NCBI GenBank assembly: GCA_008933995.1
Contig: WARS01000071.1
Location: forward strand, 5,858,652-5,922,651
DNA length: 64,000 nucleotides
Reading direction: 5' to 3'
DNA from: Datnioides undecimradiatus
Lineage: Eukaryota; Chordata; Actinopteri; Lobotiformes; Datnioididae
A program made the translations under genes and the position numbers. The notes below the pieces were generated by a model that was not told where the DNA came from, ran no database searches, and worked only from the letters and a program-made list of their open reading frames with translations. This document shows, in pieces, positions 50,801 through 63,585 of the stretch. The first letter of the stretch is position 1, and each line of letters begins with the position of its first letter.

Positions 50801-53800
50801 GGATGCGTGACTGTAGTATGGCTCAGTTTTGAATTAGCAATGTGCTTCTCTCTTGGGTTCGAGACGAGGGATGTTCTGTTTGAATAAATGTGAAACTATG
50901 GGTATTCGGTCCCCAGATCCCCGAAGTGTTTGTGAACAGCAGCTTATGCACTAAAAGAAACGAAGAGCCAGCACAGAGGAGTATGATGTGATACCTTTTG
51001 GGACTGATGCTTGCAGCGATGAATCCATGCTAACTTATTAAAACATGAGTTGCAGAGTTATGAGAGAAAAAGGTTCAGCCCTCTATCACCAGGGCACTGC
51101 AGATCAGACAGAATAGATGATTCGCAGCGAGTTTTTGGATCGGAGCTTTTACTCTTTGCCTGTTTTCACTGTTGTAAACAATGCCGTTCTAGTTTGTGTG
51201 TATGAAAATATGTGCTTCACTTTCTGGAGACAAATAAAAAAAGCAAGTCATTTAAATAAAAAAAGAGTGAAGTCATAATTTCTCCCTCTGGGCCACTGCG
51301 ATACCTCAGACCAGCAGTCCATACAAATGTATTCTGTTGCTACATGAGACCAGCAACGTTTCCCGAGGCATTACCTTGTGGTGTCCCCTTGCTCCATCTC
51401 AAACCGAGTGACCTTTTCCAACTGGATGTTCTCTTGCATCTGTCTGATTGCAGGAAACAAGATGGGAGTGACGCCCGGATTTCAGCAACACTAGAGCCCC
51501 AGCTGTTCCAGCCCACGCTCCCATACACCACCTCGACGTTCAGCAAGGTAGGAGGAGAACAGCAGGGCGAGGGGTGGGGGTGGCGGTGGTTGCCCTTTGA
51601 CCCCTGACCTTATCTGATGGACCTCTGTATGACCTTCCCCTCTGTGACGTTTGTTAGGTGTCTCTGCTCATCTTGTCTCCACACCTGCTTCTGTCTGGAC
51701 GCTCTGCTCACTGTTTTACTTTGATTTTTAGTTTATTTTTTAATTCGCGTCTTCTTTTGTTTGACTTGTGTAATTAGAGTGCACAGAGCTCAGTGTCTGG
51801 GATGACTGTGTTCGCCCGATTCAATTAATACAAATCTATTTCTAGCAGGAAATTGTCAGCTCGATGCAGACAGCTCCTCAATCCGAGTTTAACAAGTCTG
51901 ATTCCATCAAAGCAGACAAAATACAGCCTGTCTCGGCAATTGTCTTTTTTTTTTTTTTTTTTAACCAATCAAAAGACAAGCTTCTTCGCCCCCACCATCG
52001 TCTAAGATATGTCACCGAATGGAAAAGTCGCTCACATTTATCAGCCTTTGTGTTATTCAGTTTTACGTCAGCGTCAGTTAAAGATAGTTTTTCAGCTTTT
52101 CTGAGAGGATGAGCTTAAATTTCCGCTTCCAAAGTGTGGTGGGGGTTTTTTCTTTCTGGCTTGTGATGCATTTTTCTGTCACATACTTTGCGAGATTCAT
52201 TGCAAGAGGGTCTCGTTCTCCAGCTCACCAAAGCAGATTTTCGGCGCTTCTGAATCAGCTCATCTATTATTCTTCCTTTGGGAGGAAATCGTATGAATAA
52301 AGGCTAAATGGCTGCGGTTATAAATGCAGAATATAAAGGGCAGAAAGTGGAAATGGCTAAGGAGGAAGTCATTTCAACAAATCCATTCAGACTGTCATGG
52401 TACCTATTAAATCCATCTTGCTGTCAGAGTCTTCGTGCCTACCTTGTGGCACGTCTCATCATTTATAAATGCAGCGGCTGCCAGGGACATTTTGGGAACT
52501 TAGACACTGAACAAAGCTGCGTTTGGTGGTGATTAAAAGTGGATACAATCTCACTCTCGTCAGGATTGATTTCATGAGGTCGCTCACTTTGGACGGGGCT
52601 TACACTTCCCGCAATCTGACTCGATCTGAGAAGAGCAGAGGGAGCGGTGAAAGGAGAGGGATTAAAGGAGAATTTGGAGATTGGGGTTGTTTAACCGTCA
52701 CTCCTGATCCCCGCCGCACACGCCATCTGTAGGTGCCTCAGACTTACTAGTTACAATTAGTCAGACATGAGGAGAGGATTTGCGAAACGTCTGCGCGTGA
52801 ACAGATTTGCATGAGATGGAAGCGGCCACCGAAGGCTCCGGTGAAAGTATTCCACATTTTCCTTCACATAGTTGGGAAGAAACAGCAGAAAAGTGCATTG
52901 CATCTGGGTTTTTAGCGGGACAGAAGAAGACGCTTACTCACCTACACTGGTTGCGGTTAAAATGTAGTTATATTTAATATTTGATCTGTAAAACCTTGTT
53001 TTATTCAAACCCACTACCAACATATCTAATGAGCGTGTTGAGGGACAGCGTGGTAATGTGATGTAGTGTAGTATGATAAGGGCTTAGTGGGGCAAGACTC
53101 AGAGGAGCGTATCACTTTAATCAGAGCCATGTGAAAACCAGGTCAATCTGCAATTAACCCCACCAGGTCTTATGGTCACCGCCTAATTCAGATCACGCTG
53201 CTACATGGCAACAACGGTACATATTTCAGAGAGAGGGAACACAAACACTCCCCCATTTTAATCGAGTTTACCGCACAGTTCCTCATCACGAATGATTTAA
53301 AAAACATTGCACGTGTCTTGGCGAGACAGCTCTCGGTCGTTCGTAACTCTGTGCTTAGCCAAATGCTGTTCAAACAACAGCGTTTAGGGTGGGGCTCACA
53401 ATGCAGACACGTTTTTGTTTTTTGTTTTTTTTTTCTCACTATACAACCTCAACGGCGATTTCTTATGGCCCTCCATAAATCTGTGATGACAGCAGCCCCG
53501 AATTAGCTGCCACCAAAAAGCGGAACTGAGAACCGGCCCCCGCATCCTCCTGAAAGTCATGAAGAGCTGTTGCACCTGAGAGGTCTGGAGGAGACGGGAG
53601 GTCCTACACATTTCATTCGCCTCTTGTCAAAATGATGATCTTATTAGCTCTCATAATGAAAGGTCTCTGCTCTAACTCCTGCACTGTACGCTGGCCTGTC
53701 TCCCTGCACCCTGCTGCCAGATGTTTCTCTGCTACAGTAAGAAACCTAGGTTTCCTCCAGAAGGTTTGCTGTTTTATCTCCACTTTGTTCAACTATACAT

Positions 53801-56800
53801 TTTATCTCCTTTGTTCTGCCCATCTCCCTTTTCCCTGAGTATGGTATAATGGCATTGCCCACATAAAGTTCCTCTGTGAACAGGTGTACGGCTTGTTTAT
53901 GGGAGCGGAGGAGTTGGACTCCACCTCTGGCTATCTGTCAAGTCAAGACACAGTTTGTGATAAAGAGGTGGATGATATGAGGTTTCTTCCTGCTTTGCTA
54001 CAGAGAGAGAGTGACAAAGAGGGATCAGCTGAAGACAAGACACCTCTAGCTGCACTCAGAGGATTACTACTGTACACTTAAAGCGACGTCAGCCGCCTTT
54101 GCATGCAACCTGAGACTCGCTGATAATTTCTTAGACTGCTCACACTGGGGAGAGCCCGTGGATCTTGTCCTCGACTATTTCAAAACACTTTTCCAGTCAT
54201 GTTTGGAGTTAGCAGGGATGCAGCTTTATCTCTGGTGTCGTGGTGGGACACGGCCAACCATCTGCCGCTTGACAAAGACGCAGCAGTCAGAGAGCGAGTT
54301 TAATCCAAACCTGTTGCAGTCGGTGAAGTCGAGACATCTTTCGAAGCCGCGGGACGTCGGTTTGAGGAAAGTTAAAAATGGCTAAAAATCATAGCGGCCA
54401 CTTCAATGCTCCAACGGTGACAAAGGTTCACTGGAAGAAGCCCAGCCATGTAAGTAGCTTTACTGTGGAAACATGCTGGATGGAAAACATCACTAGATGG
54501 CAAAGTCGAGAGGGAATTTGGCAGATTATTGAGCAGAGGCTTGGACAACAGCCGCTCCAAATTCAGATTAAAGTTGTGAGTGCAAAACGTGACAGTTCAT
54601 GCTGGTTGCTCACTGAAGCGATGAGCTGCAGAAACATCTCTGTCTATGGAAGGACATTTCTTGGTCTTTCATCAGGTGTAAACCAACATTTGCTTAGACA
54701 TACCCATGCTGTTTAATGCTACATGTCATGATATACAGTTTTATGGCTAATACTTTGGTGCTTAAGTCTAAAGATAACATAGATCTTAACACTGCAGCTC
54801 CTCTCGTTCTAATCTCTGGTTAATGTTGTTGGAGCCGGGTTTATTTACTTTCAGGGTTTGTGGCAGGCTATTGTTTGCACATGGTGGAGGACTTTACTCA
54901 TACTCACACTGAAAGCTAAGACAGGATTGCTCTGTACACAAACCTTTTGACTATGTCAGGCTTGACCAACTGAACCTTTCAGCCTTCACCAGCCCGCTCC
55001 AGGCCAGCGTCTCCACGGACTGTCGTTATTCTGCATTTTCTGCAGTCAGTTAGAGACGTCAGGCTCGGCTGAAGCATGCGACTCATGCGTATGACATTTT
55101 AAAGGACAATACCCCAAACAGCTGCGGCTGGGATCGAAGGAATCGGGCAGGTGTTTAACGTGGGAAAGGCGGTTGGTCACACGTGACCGTTTGACAGTGA
55201 GACAAACCACAAGGGAGAGGCGAGAGATCACAGGCTGCAATCAGGTAAAATAAATGTTAGTCTGAACATTGGCAGTGTTACTGGAGCAGAACATAAAACC
55301 AACTTTAAAGCACGCAGAGTGATGGCCGACACTTTTCCTGAACGTCTGGAGAGCTTAAAGAACTGTGTTATGACCTTGAAGTGTCTTGAATTTTCCCAGT
55401 TTTATCCAAATAGCTGATAAATATGAGTTTGAATAGACGAGATGTTTCTGTCCACTGTAGAAAATGTCACAATACTTCTGTTTGTGGTCCCAGAGACACC
55501 AGCTGCAAAACTCTCACATGCTCTACGTCTGCGATTATGGTTGACAGTGATGTTTATGCAGCCTTACTACCAAATAAATATGTAATCTCCGTCTGGGGTC
55601 AAAATAACCCCAGACATACATAATTTCATGATACAGAATAATATACTAAACATTTTTTGTGTGTAAAGACTTTTTGGAAAACAAAAGGAACAGTTGTTAA
55701 TGCCTAAACTATATAAAATACACAGACTATCCCTTATTTGGTGTAATAGCAGTGCTTTATGATCATTTTCTTGTTGTGTCACCCACATCAAATGTGCAAA
55801 CTCACTTTGTGACAAAGGGAAAGGTCACCACTTCAATACGTTTTAGCGTATTAGGTTTTAATAAGGTCAGAGGGAAAGACGGAAAAAAAACATTTGAAGG
55901 GATAAACAAACAAACAATAGAGCTGTTCCTGGTCACCAATCACATCTTATTTTACAGAGAACAGCAGATGTCCAAGGGCACTGTCCGCTGAATAGTAATT
56001 AAAGAGCTCCTGGAGGCACAGTGCGCAGATCCAGCCATTAGTTATCTGTCACGAACAGACACAGAAAACAATAAGGAAGGTCAACAAAATGCGAGGCTGA
56101 AAAATCAAATGACTGTGTTTTCCTCTCGCTGGATGGGCCGCGATGGAGCTCCACACAACAAGCGCTGGGCCTGGGCTGAGGCTGCAACAGTCAGACTCAC
56201 TGCAGTAGAAATAAATTAACCCCCAGCACCCGACAAATGAACTCAAAAACATTTCATTTCACTCTCCTCTCTCCAGACCCCAGATTTATTTGAAATGATT
56301 GAAAAGATGCAGGTAAGATGACGCATCGATCTCCGTTGTTTCCTGTCTCGGCTTTCTCGGCTGCACTTGCCAAAGCGACTAACCAGTCAGTGTGTCTCTT
56401 CCTAATTCTGCGGCCCTCTCCTCGGCCACAATGCTCCCGTCCACTCACACGACATTGAGTCCGGTGGCTACAGAGGAGAGCCGTCAGAGCGTTACATGTG
56501 TGTCCCAGCGTCTCTGTTAACACTCTGGTTGTAACACTGGCTGACGGCGCTGTAAAGCTTATTATCTCACCTCAAAAACACCAGCCTCGTGGTTTCCCAA
56601 GCCTCGAGGAGGATGTTTATTCTAATCAAGCCATCCCACACATGGCGGGGCGTTAAGAGTTTTAAGAGCGCATCAAAACTCCTGATGCTTTTCCATGCAT
56701 GTGTGTTGGTTGCAATCGGTGCATCAGTTCTGGTGTGCACATTGTTTCCAACAACGAAATGCAGCCATTAATAGCTCTCACATCTCCCTCTGCATGATGG

Positions 56801-57089
56801 CATAGCTTAATTTAAGGGGGTGCGATGCAGGACTGTACGTATCAGTACGATGTATCATGTGTATCGTCACCTCGCCCTGATTTAGTATCACTGCATCTCT
56901 TTCTCTCTCACACACACACACACATGCGTGCACGCCTCAGGTGCGATGGGTGTTTCAGTGTCACGTAGCTCAGCATCTTTTTAATCCCCGGGGTCTCATT
57001 ACAACACGTTCTTCTGAGCGCTGGCAGACTTTGCCGTCACTCCCAAACGAGCGCTCTTTAGCATCAGTTAATTGTTTTTTCGGTATCCG

Positions 57090-57123
<34 letters not shown>

Positions 57124-60100
57124 AGTGTGTCTCTTCCTGTGTCTTTCCATCTGCCCCTGTCTGACTTCGCCTTGTTGCCTGCTGCATATCTGTTGGGGAA
57201 ACTGTGCTGTTATGCAACGAGGTTGATAATTCTCTCCCCGTTTGTGTCGCTGTAGTAATTAAGAGCACGACTGTATCGCTGCTCTGTGTAGATTGTTTTC
57301 TTTGTCTAATCAACGACATGCATTTGAATCTAGCTATTTGAGTCGACTCTTTATTTCTTCTGCTGTGTTGACGGCAGAGTGTGGCCCCTCTCTCTGTCTG
57401 TCTCACTCTGGGTTTTGTTATCTCTCCCTCTTCTCTTGCAGGGCAACAGAATGGATGAGCAGAGATGCACCTTTCCTCCCCCACTCAAGGTGCGACTCTC
57501 CATGTAGAGACACAGTATTATTCCCATGATGCGGTCATTGTCCCTCGACAGCTCCACCATATCTTGCTCTGCCAGACGGGTTGATTACTTCGCCGCGCTG
57601 TTGCACAGTGTTGTTCATAATGCAGCTCGATGCTCTCAAGCCTTGGTCTCTACCAACCGATTTTGTTTGGATTCAGCATCACATCTGTCCAGTTACTTTG
57701 CTCTGCAGACACCCCAGCAGCAAAGAACTAAACAGGATGTGATGCTGACGTAATAATGTATTTTAAACTGTCAATTTGCCAAATAATGGCTATTCTCTAA
57801 TCGAGCAATGCATTGATTCCTATGTAGATGCCAAATTGATTTTCATTGCATAACGGTTATGCAATTACTCTCAAACAGCGTCCCATGGGATCATAGAGTT
57901 GGACAGCGTGGTTATTTATTTTTTTTTTTTACACTTTGATGAAGAAACAAAGCTTTGTTCTCTGTTTCCGCAGACTGAGGAGGACTACATTCCATACCCA
58001 AGTGTCCATGAGGTGGGATGATGATGTGCTGCCGCAGCGCTTTTACTCGTGTTTGTGGCATCGGTTCCTGAAATAACTTTTGCATTTTACGCCGTCGCGT
58101 TTCTTAACCCTTGTCACTTTGCATGTCGGCACAGGTGTTGGGCAGAAAAAGCCCCTTTCCTCTCATCCTCCTGCCGCAGTTTGGGGGTTACTGGATCGAA
58201 GGCACTAACCATGAGCTGAGTGACACCGTGGACACCGAACAGCTGCAGCCTCTGTCCCCAAACACCCGCACCAAGCTGGAATGTAACACAACAGCTATGA
58301 TCTACCGGAAACACTTCCTGGGCAAGGTGAGACACTTGGACCACACAGACAGATCACTGTTGTGATAATAATAAAAATAATAATCTAGTATATAAATTTA
58401 TATGCTCATATGTTGCACATATGTTTGTTTCTCACACTGAATTCATTTCCCCAATCTCTCTTCATTAACTTCATTAAATTTCATTCAATCCAACTTTAAC
58501 ATAAGCCTTTTCATTCGCCCCAAGGTTTAATTTGACTCATTTTACTGATTATTTCCCTCAAGTCGCGACGTCTGATCACGATTTATGAAACCATGATTTA
58601 TGAAGGACTTTTAGAGCAGAAATAAAAAATTCTATTTCTATAATTACTGTTTCCTAAAAGACTTTAAGCTGGAACAAAACCCCAAAAAAACATGACAAAA
58701 TGAAACTTTGGCTGCATCTTCTCCAACAGTTTGACGGCGCTTGCTTGTTTTGATCTAACCGCTTGTTAGATTGATTTGCATTGGTTGTTGAATGCATTCT
58801 TTCACAAATCCCCCTTATCTTGCATAATATAGCTTATCTTATTGGTCTTCATCCAGCTTTGAATTTCTCTTTTAACATTAGTTAGTTTGCAGTTTTCCCA
58901 TGCTCAGTTTGTATGGCTGTGAATAGGCATCAAGCCAGTTCCACTCTTTTTTTTTTTTAAAGGCGTGCTCTGCTTTCAAAGTGATATTACTGAAGTCGTA
59001 AAGGCCTTCATTATAACAGCTTCCTTCCTCCTCAAATGAGCCTCATTACTCTCATAGAATATTTCACAATCAATTTCACTTCTTGCTCATTATCGTAAAT
59101 GAAATGAATAAGCAATAAGCGTATCCCAGTTGAGTAAACCACTTACAGCGACCAGCCTCACTGTTTGGCACCTCATACGCTGTTGCTAATGAAGATGCAT
59201 TAGGCTTTGCCACCTGTTCTTACACGCGCATAATATGAACAAATTTGATCTGCCTGTAGCAGCAGAGCAACAAAGGAAGAAAAGGTACTCAGATTGGGAA
59301 GATATGGGTAATGACTGGGGTGCACGCACACGTCTCGTGCACTCTGTTTACGACAGAGACTAATGACTGTATCTGTGCACTGTGCCCTCAGGAACACTTT
59401 AATTACTATTCAGTGGACAGTGCCCTTGGACATCTGGTGTTCTCTTTAAAGTACGATGTGATTGGCGACCAGGAACATCTCCGTCTAATGCTCAGGTAAT
59501 GCTCATTATGCACACGCTGTGCTGCACAACGTCGCTTCATTTGGAGAGAAAATTGAACCTTTAAGTCTGCGCGCTGCACGTCAGCATCTGAAGCAATGAA
59601 TGTGTAGGCTCACGGCAAAATGTCACCGCTCTCATGATCAACAGGAAACGAGCGCAGAATAATCCACATCTTATTTTGTTCCTAAAATGCCCAGTGTTGA
59701 CTGGATAAACACATCCTCCCAGCATGGGTGTTATCGTAAGAGTCATAAAGCTGGAGAGAGTGTCAACAGCGCTGTCATTCCCACAGCAGAGTAACAGATG
59801 GACTATTTAGGCCAGCGAGTGGGTGGGGATGCAGGGAGGGAGAGAAGGCAAAGAGAGGCGAGGGTGGGGAAGTTTGATGATGGTCCAAACCGGATCATCT
59901 CTTTCCCATCTGATAGGTTCTGAGAAATGTTGCATCACATCAACTGGCTTTGAAACCGCGCTGATTGTTTTATGACTTCACCAGGAACAAGCTGAAAACC
60001 TACCACGACGTGATCCCCATCTCCTGCCTGACAGAGTTCCCCAATGTGGTCCAAATGGCCAAAGTAAGAAGGGTTGTTTCTACTGCGCAGTGATTGATCC

Positions 60101-63100
60101 TCTGTGACAGTCTCTAACCACATTCTGACATTTTTCTCTCTCTCTTTCTCTCTTTTCTAAATCAAAGCTTGTCTGTGAAGAGGTCAACGTGGACCGCTTT
60201 TTTCCTGTGCTTTATCCAAAAGTAAGAGATGGTTTCGGTCTGCGTAGTTGCAGCTGCTGTATTTGCCCTTTCTAGTCCCACACGTCAGACGATTTAAAGC
60301 GCAGGGATGCAAAAAGAGCAAAGCTCAACCTTAAAAAAAACAAGAGACTGTGGATTTTATCGCTCACATTGGTAGCGTGCTAGCAAGCAAAGCCTTTAAT
60401 GGCTTTGATGAGCAGGAGGGATGGCTGCAGCAAGAACGATGTTAATACTTGACTTGAAAAACTGAGAACACGAGTGTCATGTGTACATTTTTTTTCACAG
60501 GCTTCAAGACTCATTGTCACCTTCGATGAACACGTGATAAGCAACAATTTCAAGTTTGGGGTCATTTATCAAAAGTTTGGACAGGTGAGCGATGCATGAC
60601 ATGGACGTGTGTGCATGTATCCCTTATATTCACTGGGTTCAGTCCATGAACAGTTATAATGTACAATACATTATAATTTCTGATTTCCTCAAGGAAGCTG
60701 ATTATGCTCAGTCGTTCTCGGTCTTAATTATGGCTTTTAGCTCGGCCCAGTCACTGTGGCTGTCTGCAGCACTCCCTCTCATTTTCTGAGGCAATCACGG
60801 CCCTCTTGTTTGTGTCGGGGGCAGAAGAGCTATCGAACGCTTTGCCGAGGGCACTTGTATCTTCGAACGGAGACCTCCGCGTGTGGAGATCTGTGCTGTT
60901 GAACCCCCTAAAGCCTGCAGTGGCTTAAATACATTGTTAAATATATTGTAAATGAGCCAAGGGCCACCTCGGAGAAAAGACAATGAGGACCCTCTGCTCA
61001 CACTGCATGCAGGAGGGGTTCTAAGTGAAAGGCATGATTGTTAAGTAGGTGTACTGCATACTGACAACAAAAGAGAAATGCTCAATAAGCTTCTTTATTG
61101 CCACATTTTGTGTTCGCGTTCAGGCAGTCTTTTGTGTTTACCTCACCACTCCACTTGCTAACAATGGATAACAGTCAATAGATCAACAGTCTATCACAGC
61201 TGATTATTCAAGTCTCCTGAAGCACATCTCTAAAGCCTCTGTCAGACCTACTGCTGCACCCCTGTAATCTCAAAATGCAAATGCAGGTTTGTTTGAACAA
61301 GAGTGCCAAACACACACGACATACGCTTTCCTGCGTCCGGCCATTGACCCTGATGATCTGCTGCAGTAAAAACGCATCTTGCATAAAATCCCCATTGTGT
61401 CCTTGTTGTCACTCTAGTATGCAAATCTTACCTCTTGTGATCAGTTATCATTTTGCTTCCCGGACGTCGTCCTCCCCGCTTGTTTATTTGTAACACACAG
61501 ACGTAAGTGCCATTATTACTGGACGCTAACATCGTAGAGGAGAGAACACACTCTACCGTACAAATCATCCTCTGGGCTTTTAACTTGTAGCTGCTGAAGC
61601 CATTTTGTCCTCCGAGCCTTGATGTTTTATGAGGTGTTTTTTTTTTTTTTTACTGGTTACAGACTTCAGAGGAAGAGCTGTTTGGCAACAGTGATGAGAG
61701 TCCTGCCTTTGTAGAATTCCTGGAGTTTCTAGGAGAGAAAATTGAGTTGCACAACTTTAAAGGGTGAGGATCTGAGTTTGGTTTGAAGGCACTATATATA
61801 CTCTATCATGCATTTCACATGACACGATGCCAGTTGCAATTTACATTATATCAGGCCAGCTACAGGACTGATGGTCATGCTGCTGCTGTGATGGTGGAGT
61901 CTATCTTGTTAGACATGGTTTCTGTGCGCTTGCAGTTTCCGCGGAGGGTTAGACGTGACTCACGGGCAGACTGGCACTGAATCTGTCTACTGCAACTACC
62001 GCAACAAAGAGGTCATGTTCCATGTGTCCACAAAGCTGCCTTACACAGAGGGGGACACCCAGCAGGTACTGTAATGCAATACCGGACTAACACACCTTTC
62101 ATGATTCACTACGAGCAGTCAGACAGGTTTCCTCTGGTACTATATTTTGCAAATTGTGCCAAACAACCGCAGCACATATTTGCAGAAAAAAAAAAACCTG
62201 TGGTAGTAAACATGAATCACTTTCAATTTATGCTTTAGTGTTTGCATGTAGGAGCCGCCGTCCTCCCTCACGGTGATTTAAAGCTGAGATGCAGTGCTGC
62301 ACGGCTCAGACGGCCGCGTCCTCCTCCTTCTCTGTCTCACGTATTCACACAATCAGTGATTAATTGGTGCAGGATCACACACCATTTGCTATCGTGGTCT
62401 GTGCAAACACAGACCAGGCGATGTCTGTATGTTGGTGTAAGACTGCTTGTTTGGGTTGTTGCCGGGGGAAACAGCGCTCCCTGGTGGCATTTTAGAGACT
62501 AACACACTCTCAATTGTGGGACAGGGAGAGGGAAGAGTGAGGAGTGAGCTGCTCTTTGCAATTATTTATAATTTCTGGGCTTTACATTCGGCACAAACCA
62601 GGTCTAATTGTACATCACAAAAAGCAATTGTCAGTTCATCTTTTCATATCGTTTCAGACAGTTTGACCCAATTTATCAGCTGTGCTCATGCCAGATTTCC
62701 TGCTTTATGAAACCTGCAGATAACAAACAGCATTCGTACAGTACATCGACCAGTGCTTGGCGTCAGTATTGTTTTTGAGAGAGGCCTGTTTTGCATGAAA
62801 TTACCGTTGCATTGTAATAAGTTGCTATGTGGCTGGTGGTTCGCAGCTGCAGAGAAAGAGGCACATAGGGAACGACATTGTTGCCATCGTATTCCAAGAA
62901 GAAAACACTCCCTTCGTACCCGACATGATCGCATCCAACTTTCTCCACGCCTACGTCGTGGTCCAAGTGGTCAACCCGTGCTCTGACAATGTTCTCTACA
63001 AGGTAACCTATTTCCGTCAACATGGGCTGACTTTGCTTCCCGTGATGAACACTTGATTGAACTTGATCTTACTCTTTAATCTGAGGTGTCAGTGACCGCA

Positions 63101-63585
63101 CGGGATGATGTACCTTTCTTTGGTCCGGCGCTCCCAAACCCTGCTGTCTTTAAAAAAGTAAGAGGAAGAAGAACTTGTAGACCTGAACTCCAGGATCCTG
63201 TACCCAGATCACATTTCAGATCATTTTGTTTCTGACATGATAACCTGTCTCTCTCTACTCTTCTCTTTCCAGGGCCCTGAATTCCATGAATTCCTTTTTA
63301 CTAAGCTCATCAATGCAGAGTATGCTTGCTACAAAGCTGAGAAATTTGCCAAATTAGAAGTGAGTTCTTGAAACATTTCTACGATTTGCATCTCTGCTCC
63401 CCCTTTGTCTCATTTCCCTCTTTGTGTTTGTGCACGTGCTTAAGGAACGAACACGGTCGGCCTTGTTAGAGACCCTGTATGAGGAGCTCCACGTGAACAG
63501 CCAGGCCATGATGGGCGTTGGTGGGGAGGACGACAAACTGGAGAACGGCAGCGGAGGAGGAGGGGGCTTCTTTGAGTCCTTCAAG
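32152..63585 (+). CDS. rap1gap: Rap1 GTPase-activating protein, GoLoco plus RapGAP domain, C-terminus beyond window
   Basis: Coding exons: 32152-32195, 40813-40848, 51454-51547, 56277-56312, 57442-57489, 57974-58012, 58135-58326, 59392-59495, 59985-60063, 60168-60221, 60501-60584, 61663-61763, 61936-62065, 62847-63002, 63086-63157, 63273-63359, 63445-63585; 499 codons, all phases joining. Rap1GAP speeds GTP hydrolysis by Rap1 using a catalytic Asn. The N-terminus [15 protein letters not shown] matches the long human isoform as I recall it. The GoLoco motif (Galpha-i/o binding) is [19 protein letters not shown], residues 61-79. RapGAP blocks include [29 protein letters not shown] and [20 protein letters not shown]; Asn356 here is Asn292 counted from the MIEKMQ start, close to human Asn290. 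[14 protein letters not shown] separates it from RAP1GAP2. The last exon ends in a Gly-rich FFESFK; about 230 Ser-rich residues of human length should follow outside. The a/b fish duplicate cannot be decided. Confidence 0.94.
35822..35849. repeat. (GT)n microsatellite
   Basis: Nearly perfect GT run of about 28 bases in rap1gap intron 1. Similar shorter runs are at about 32276-32292 and 32875-32896. Confidence 0.95.
36263..36625 (+). repeat. Dispersed teleost repeat, copy 2
   Basis: Reads, in order, GTCAGCCCACCGCTTTGGTC, CAGACTGAAATATCTC, CCAGAGGATGAATCC, GACTTTGGGGATCC, TGACCAAATACCTGCAAAAC, CTGTACTTTCTGTTTAGTGC and CATGCTAACACTG. This follows the remembered consensus of an abundant fish repeat from its 5' side towards its 3' side, with indels. 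Copy 1 at 30235 is the same repeat inverted. Confidence 0.65.
39165..39425 (+). repeat. Dispersed teleost repeat, copy 3 (diverged)
   Basis: Contains TCTCCACAACTACTGGACGG, GGTGATCCTTTGCC, ATCATGCCTGGTGAACATAA and TTAGCATTCAGCTCAGAGCA, in the order expected for the repeat seen at 36263 but more diverged and gapped. Confidence 0.5.
39550..39740 (+). other. Short coding-like segment of unknown origin in rap1gap intron 1
   Basis: Two overlapping frames look non-random. One starts at the ATG at 39550 ([19 protein letters not shown]) and stops at 39624. The other (39564-39740) contains [15 protein letters not shown] and [13 protein letters not shown] and stops at 39740. The segment is GC-richer than its flanks, with coding-like codon use. 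I do not recognise the protein. It could be part of a retrocopy of a cellular gene, a small exon, or chance. Confidence 0.3.
42051..42094 (+). CDS. Probable alternative first coding exon of rap1gap
   Basis: An ATG with A at -3 opens [14 protein letters not shown] and ends in TG/GTGAGT, a consensus donor in phase 2. Joining to the exon at 51454 completes a Trp codon and continues into [10 protein letters not shown], exactly as exon 2 (40813-40848) does. It has the same coding length, 44 bases, as the main first exon. About 170 bases upstream are purine-rich and leader-like. It would replace the FTFGAYGG N-terminus and exon 2 while keeping GoLoco and RapGAP. Not proven by transcript data. Confidence 0.5.
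46076..46405 (+). repeat. Dispersed teleost repeat, copy 4
   Basis: Contains TTGACAACTATTGGATCAG, TTCATGGTTCCCAAAGATGA, GCTGATCCTTTGACTTTCA, CAGCCTCACCTGTACTTAGT, ATTATACCTGCTAAATGTTA and ACAGCCTCACAGAGCCTGCA, in the same order as copy 2. It lies in rap1gap intron 2. Confidence 0.65.
48753..48775. repeat. (TTTA)n microsatellite
   Basis: About five tandem TTTA units in rap1gap intron 2. Confidence 0.9.
49040..49421 (+). promoter_or_regulatory. GA-rich candidate internal promoter and non-coding first exon of rap1gap
   Basis: A strongly purine-biased stretch (GAGAGA runs, about 49070-49350) leads into a CpG-containing end and a consensus donor, ACAGT/GTGAGTAAG, at 49421/49422. The ATGs within it open only very short frames, so it would be 5' UTR. 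Transcripts from here could start translation at the ATG at 56295 in the GoLoco exon, giving MIEKMQ, the start I recall for the canonical 663-residue human protein. Exon boundaries are inference. Confidence 0.4.
49944..49973. repeat. (GT)n microsatellite
   Basis: GT run interrupted once by GC; a shorter GT run lies at about 49634-49651. Confidence 0.95.
51548..56276 (+). other. rap1gap intron 3 (4.7 kb)
   Basis: Contains a candidate phase-0 first exon at 54378 and T tracts (51945-51962). No other exon in phase was recognised. Confidence 0.55.
54378..54449 (+). CDS. Candidate alternative first exon of rap1gap (24 codons)
   Basis: An ATG in context AAAAATGG opens [18 protein letters not shown] and ends at CCAT/GTAAGT, a near-perfect donor in phase 0. 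The next downstream acceptor, at 56277, is also phase 0 and begins with [10 protein letters not shown], so the join is in frame. CpG-bearing sequence (CCGCGGGACGTCGG at about 54346) precedes it. It could also be a chance frame in an intron. Confidence 0.35.
57092..57121. repeat. (GT)n microsatellite
   Basis: Uninterrupted GT run of about 28 bases in the intron between the two GoLoco-coding exons. Confidence 0.95.

Larger units (their letters stand above)
40849..51453 (+). other. rap1gap intron 2 (10.6 kb)
   Basis: Holds the alternative exon at 42051, three consecutive GGTTTA units near 42507, dispersed repeat copy 4, a TTTA microsatellite (48753-48775), a C/A homopolymer junction (48066-48088) and the GA-rich first-exon candidate ending at 49421. 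The remainder shows no supportable coding sequence. Confidence 0.6.
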
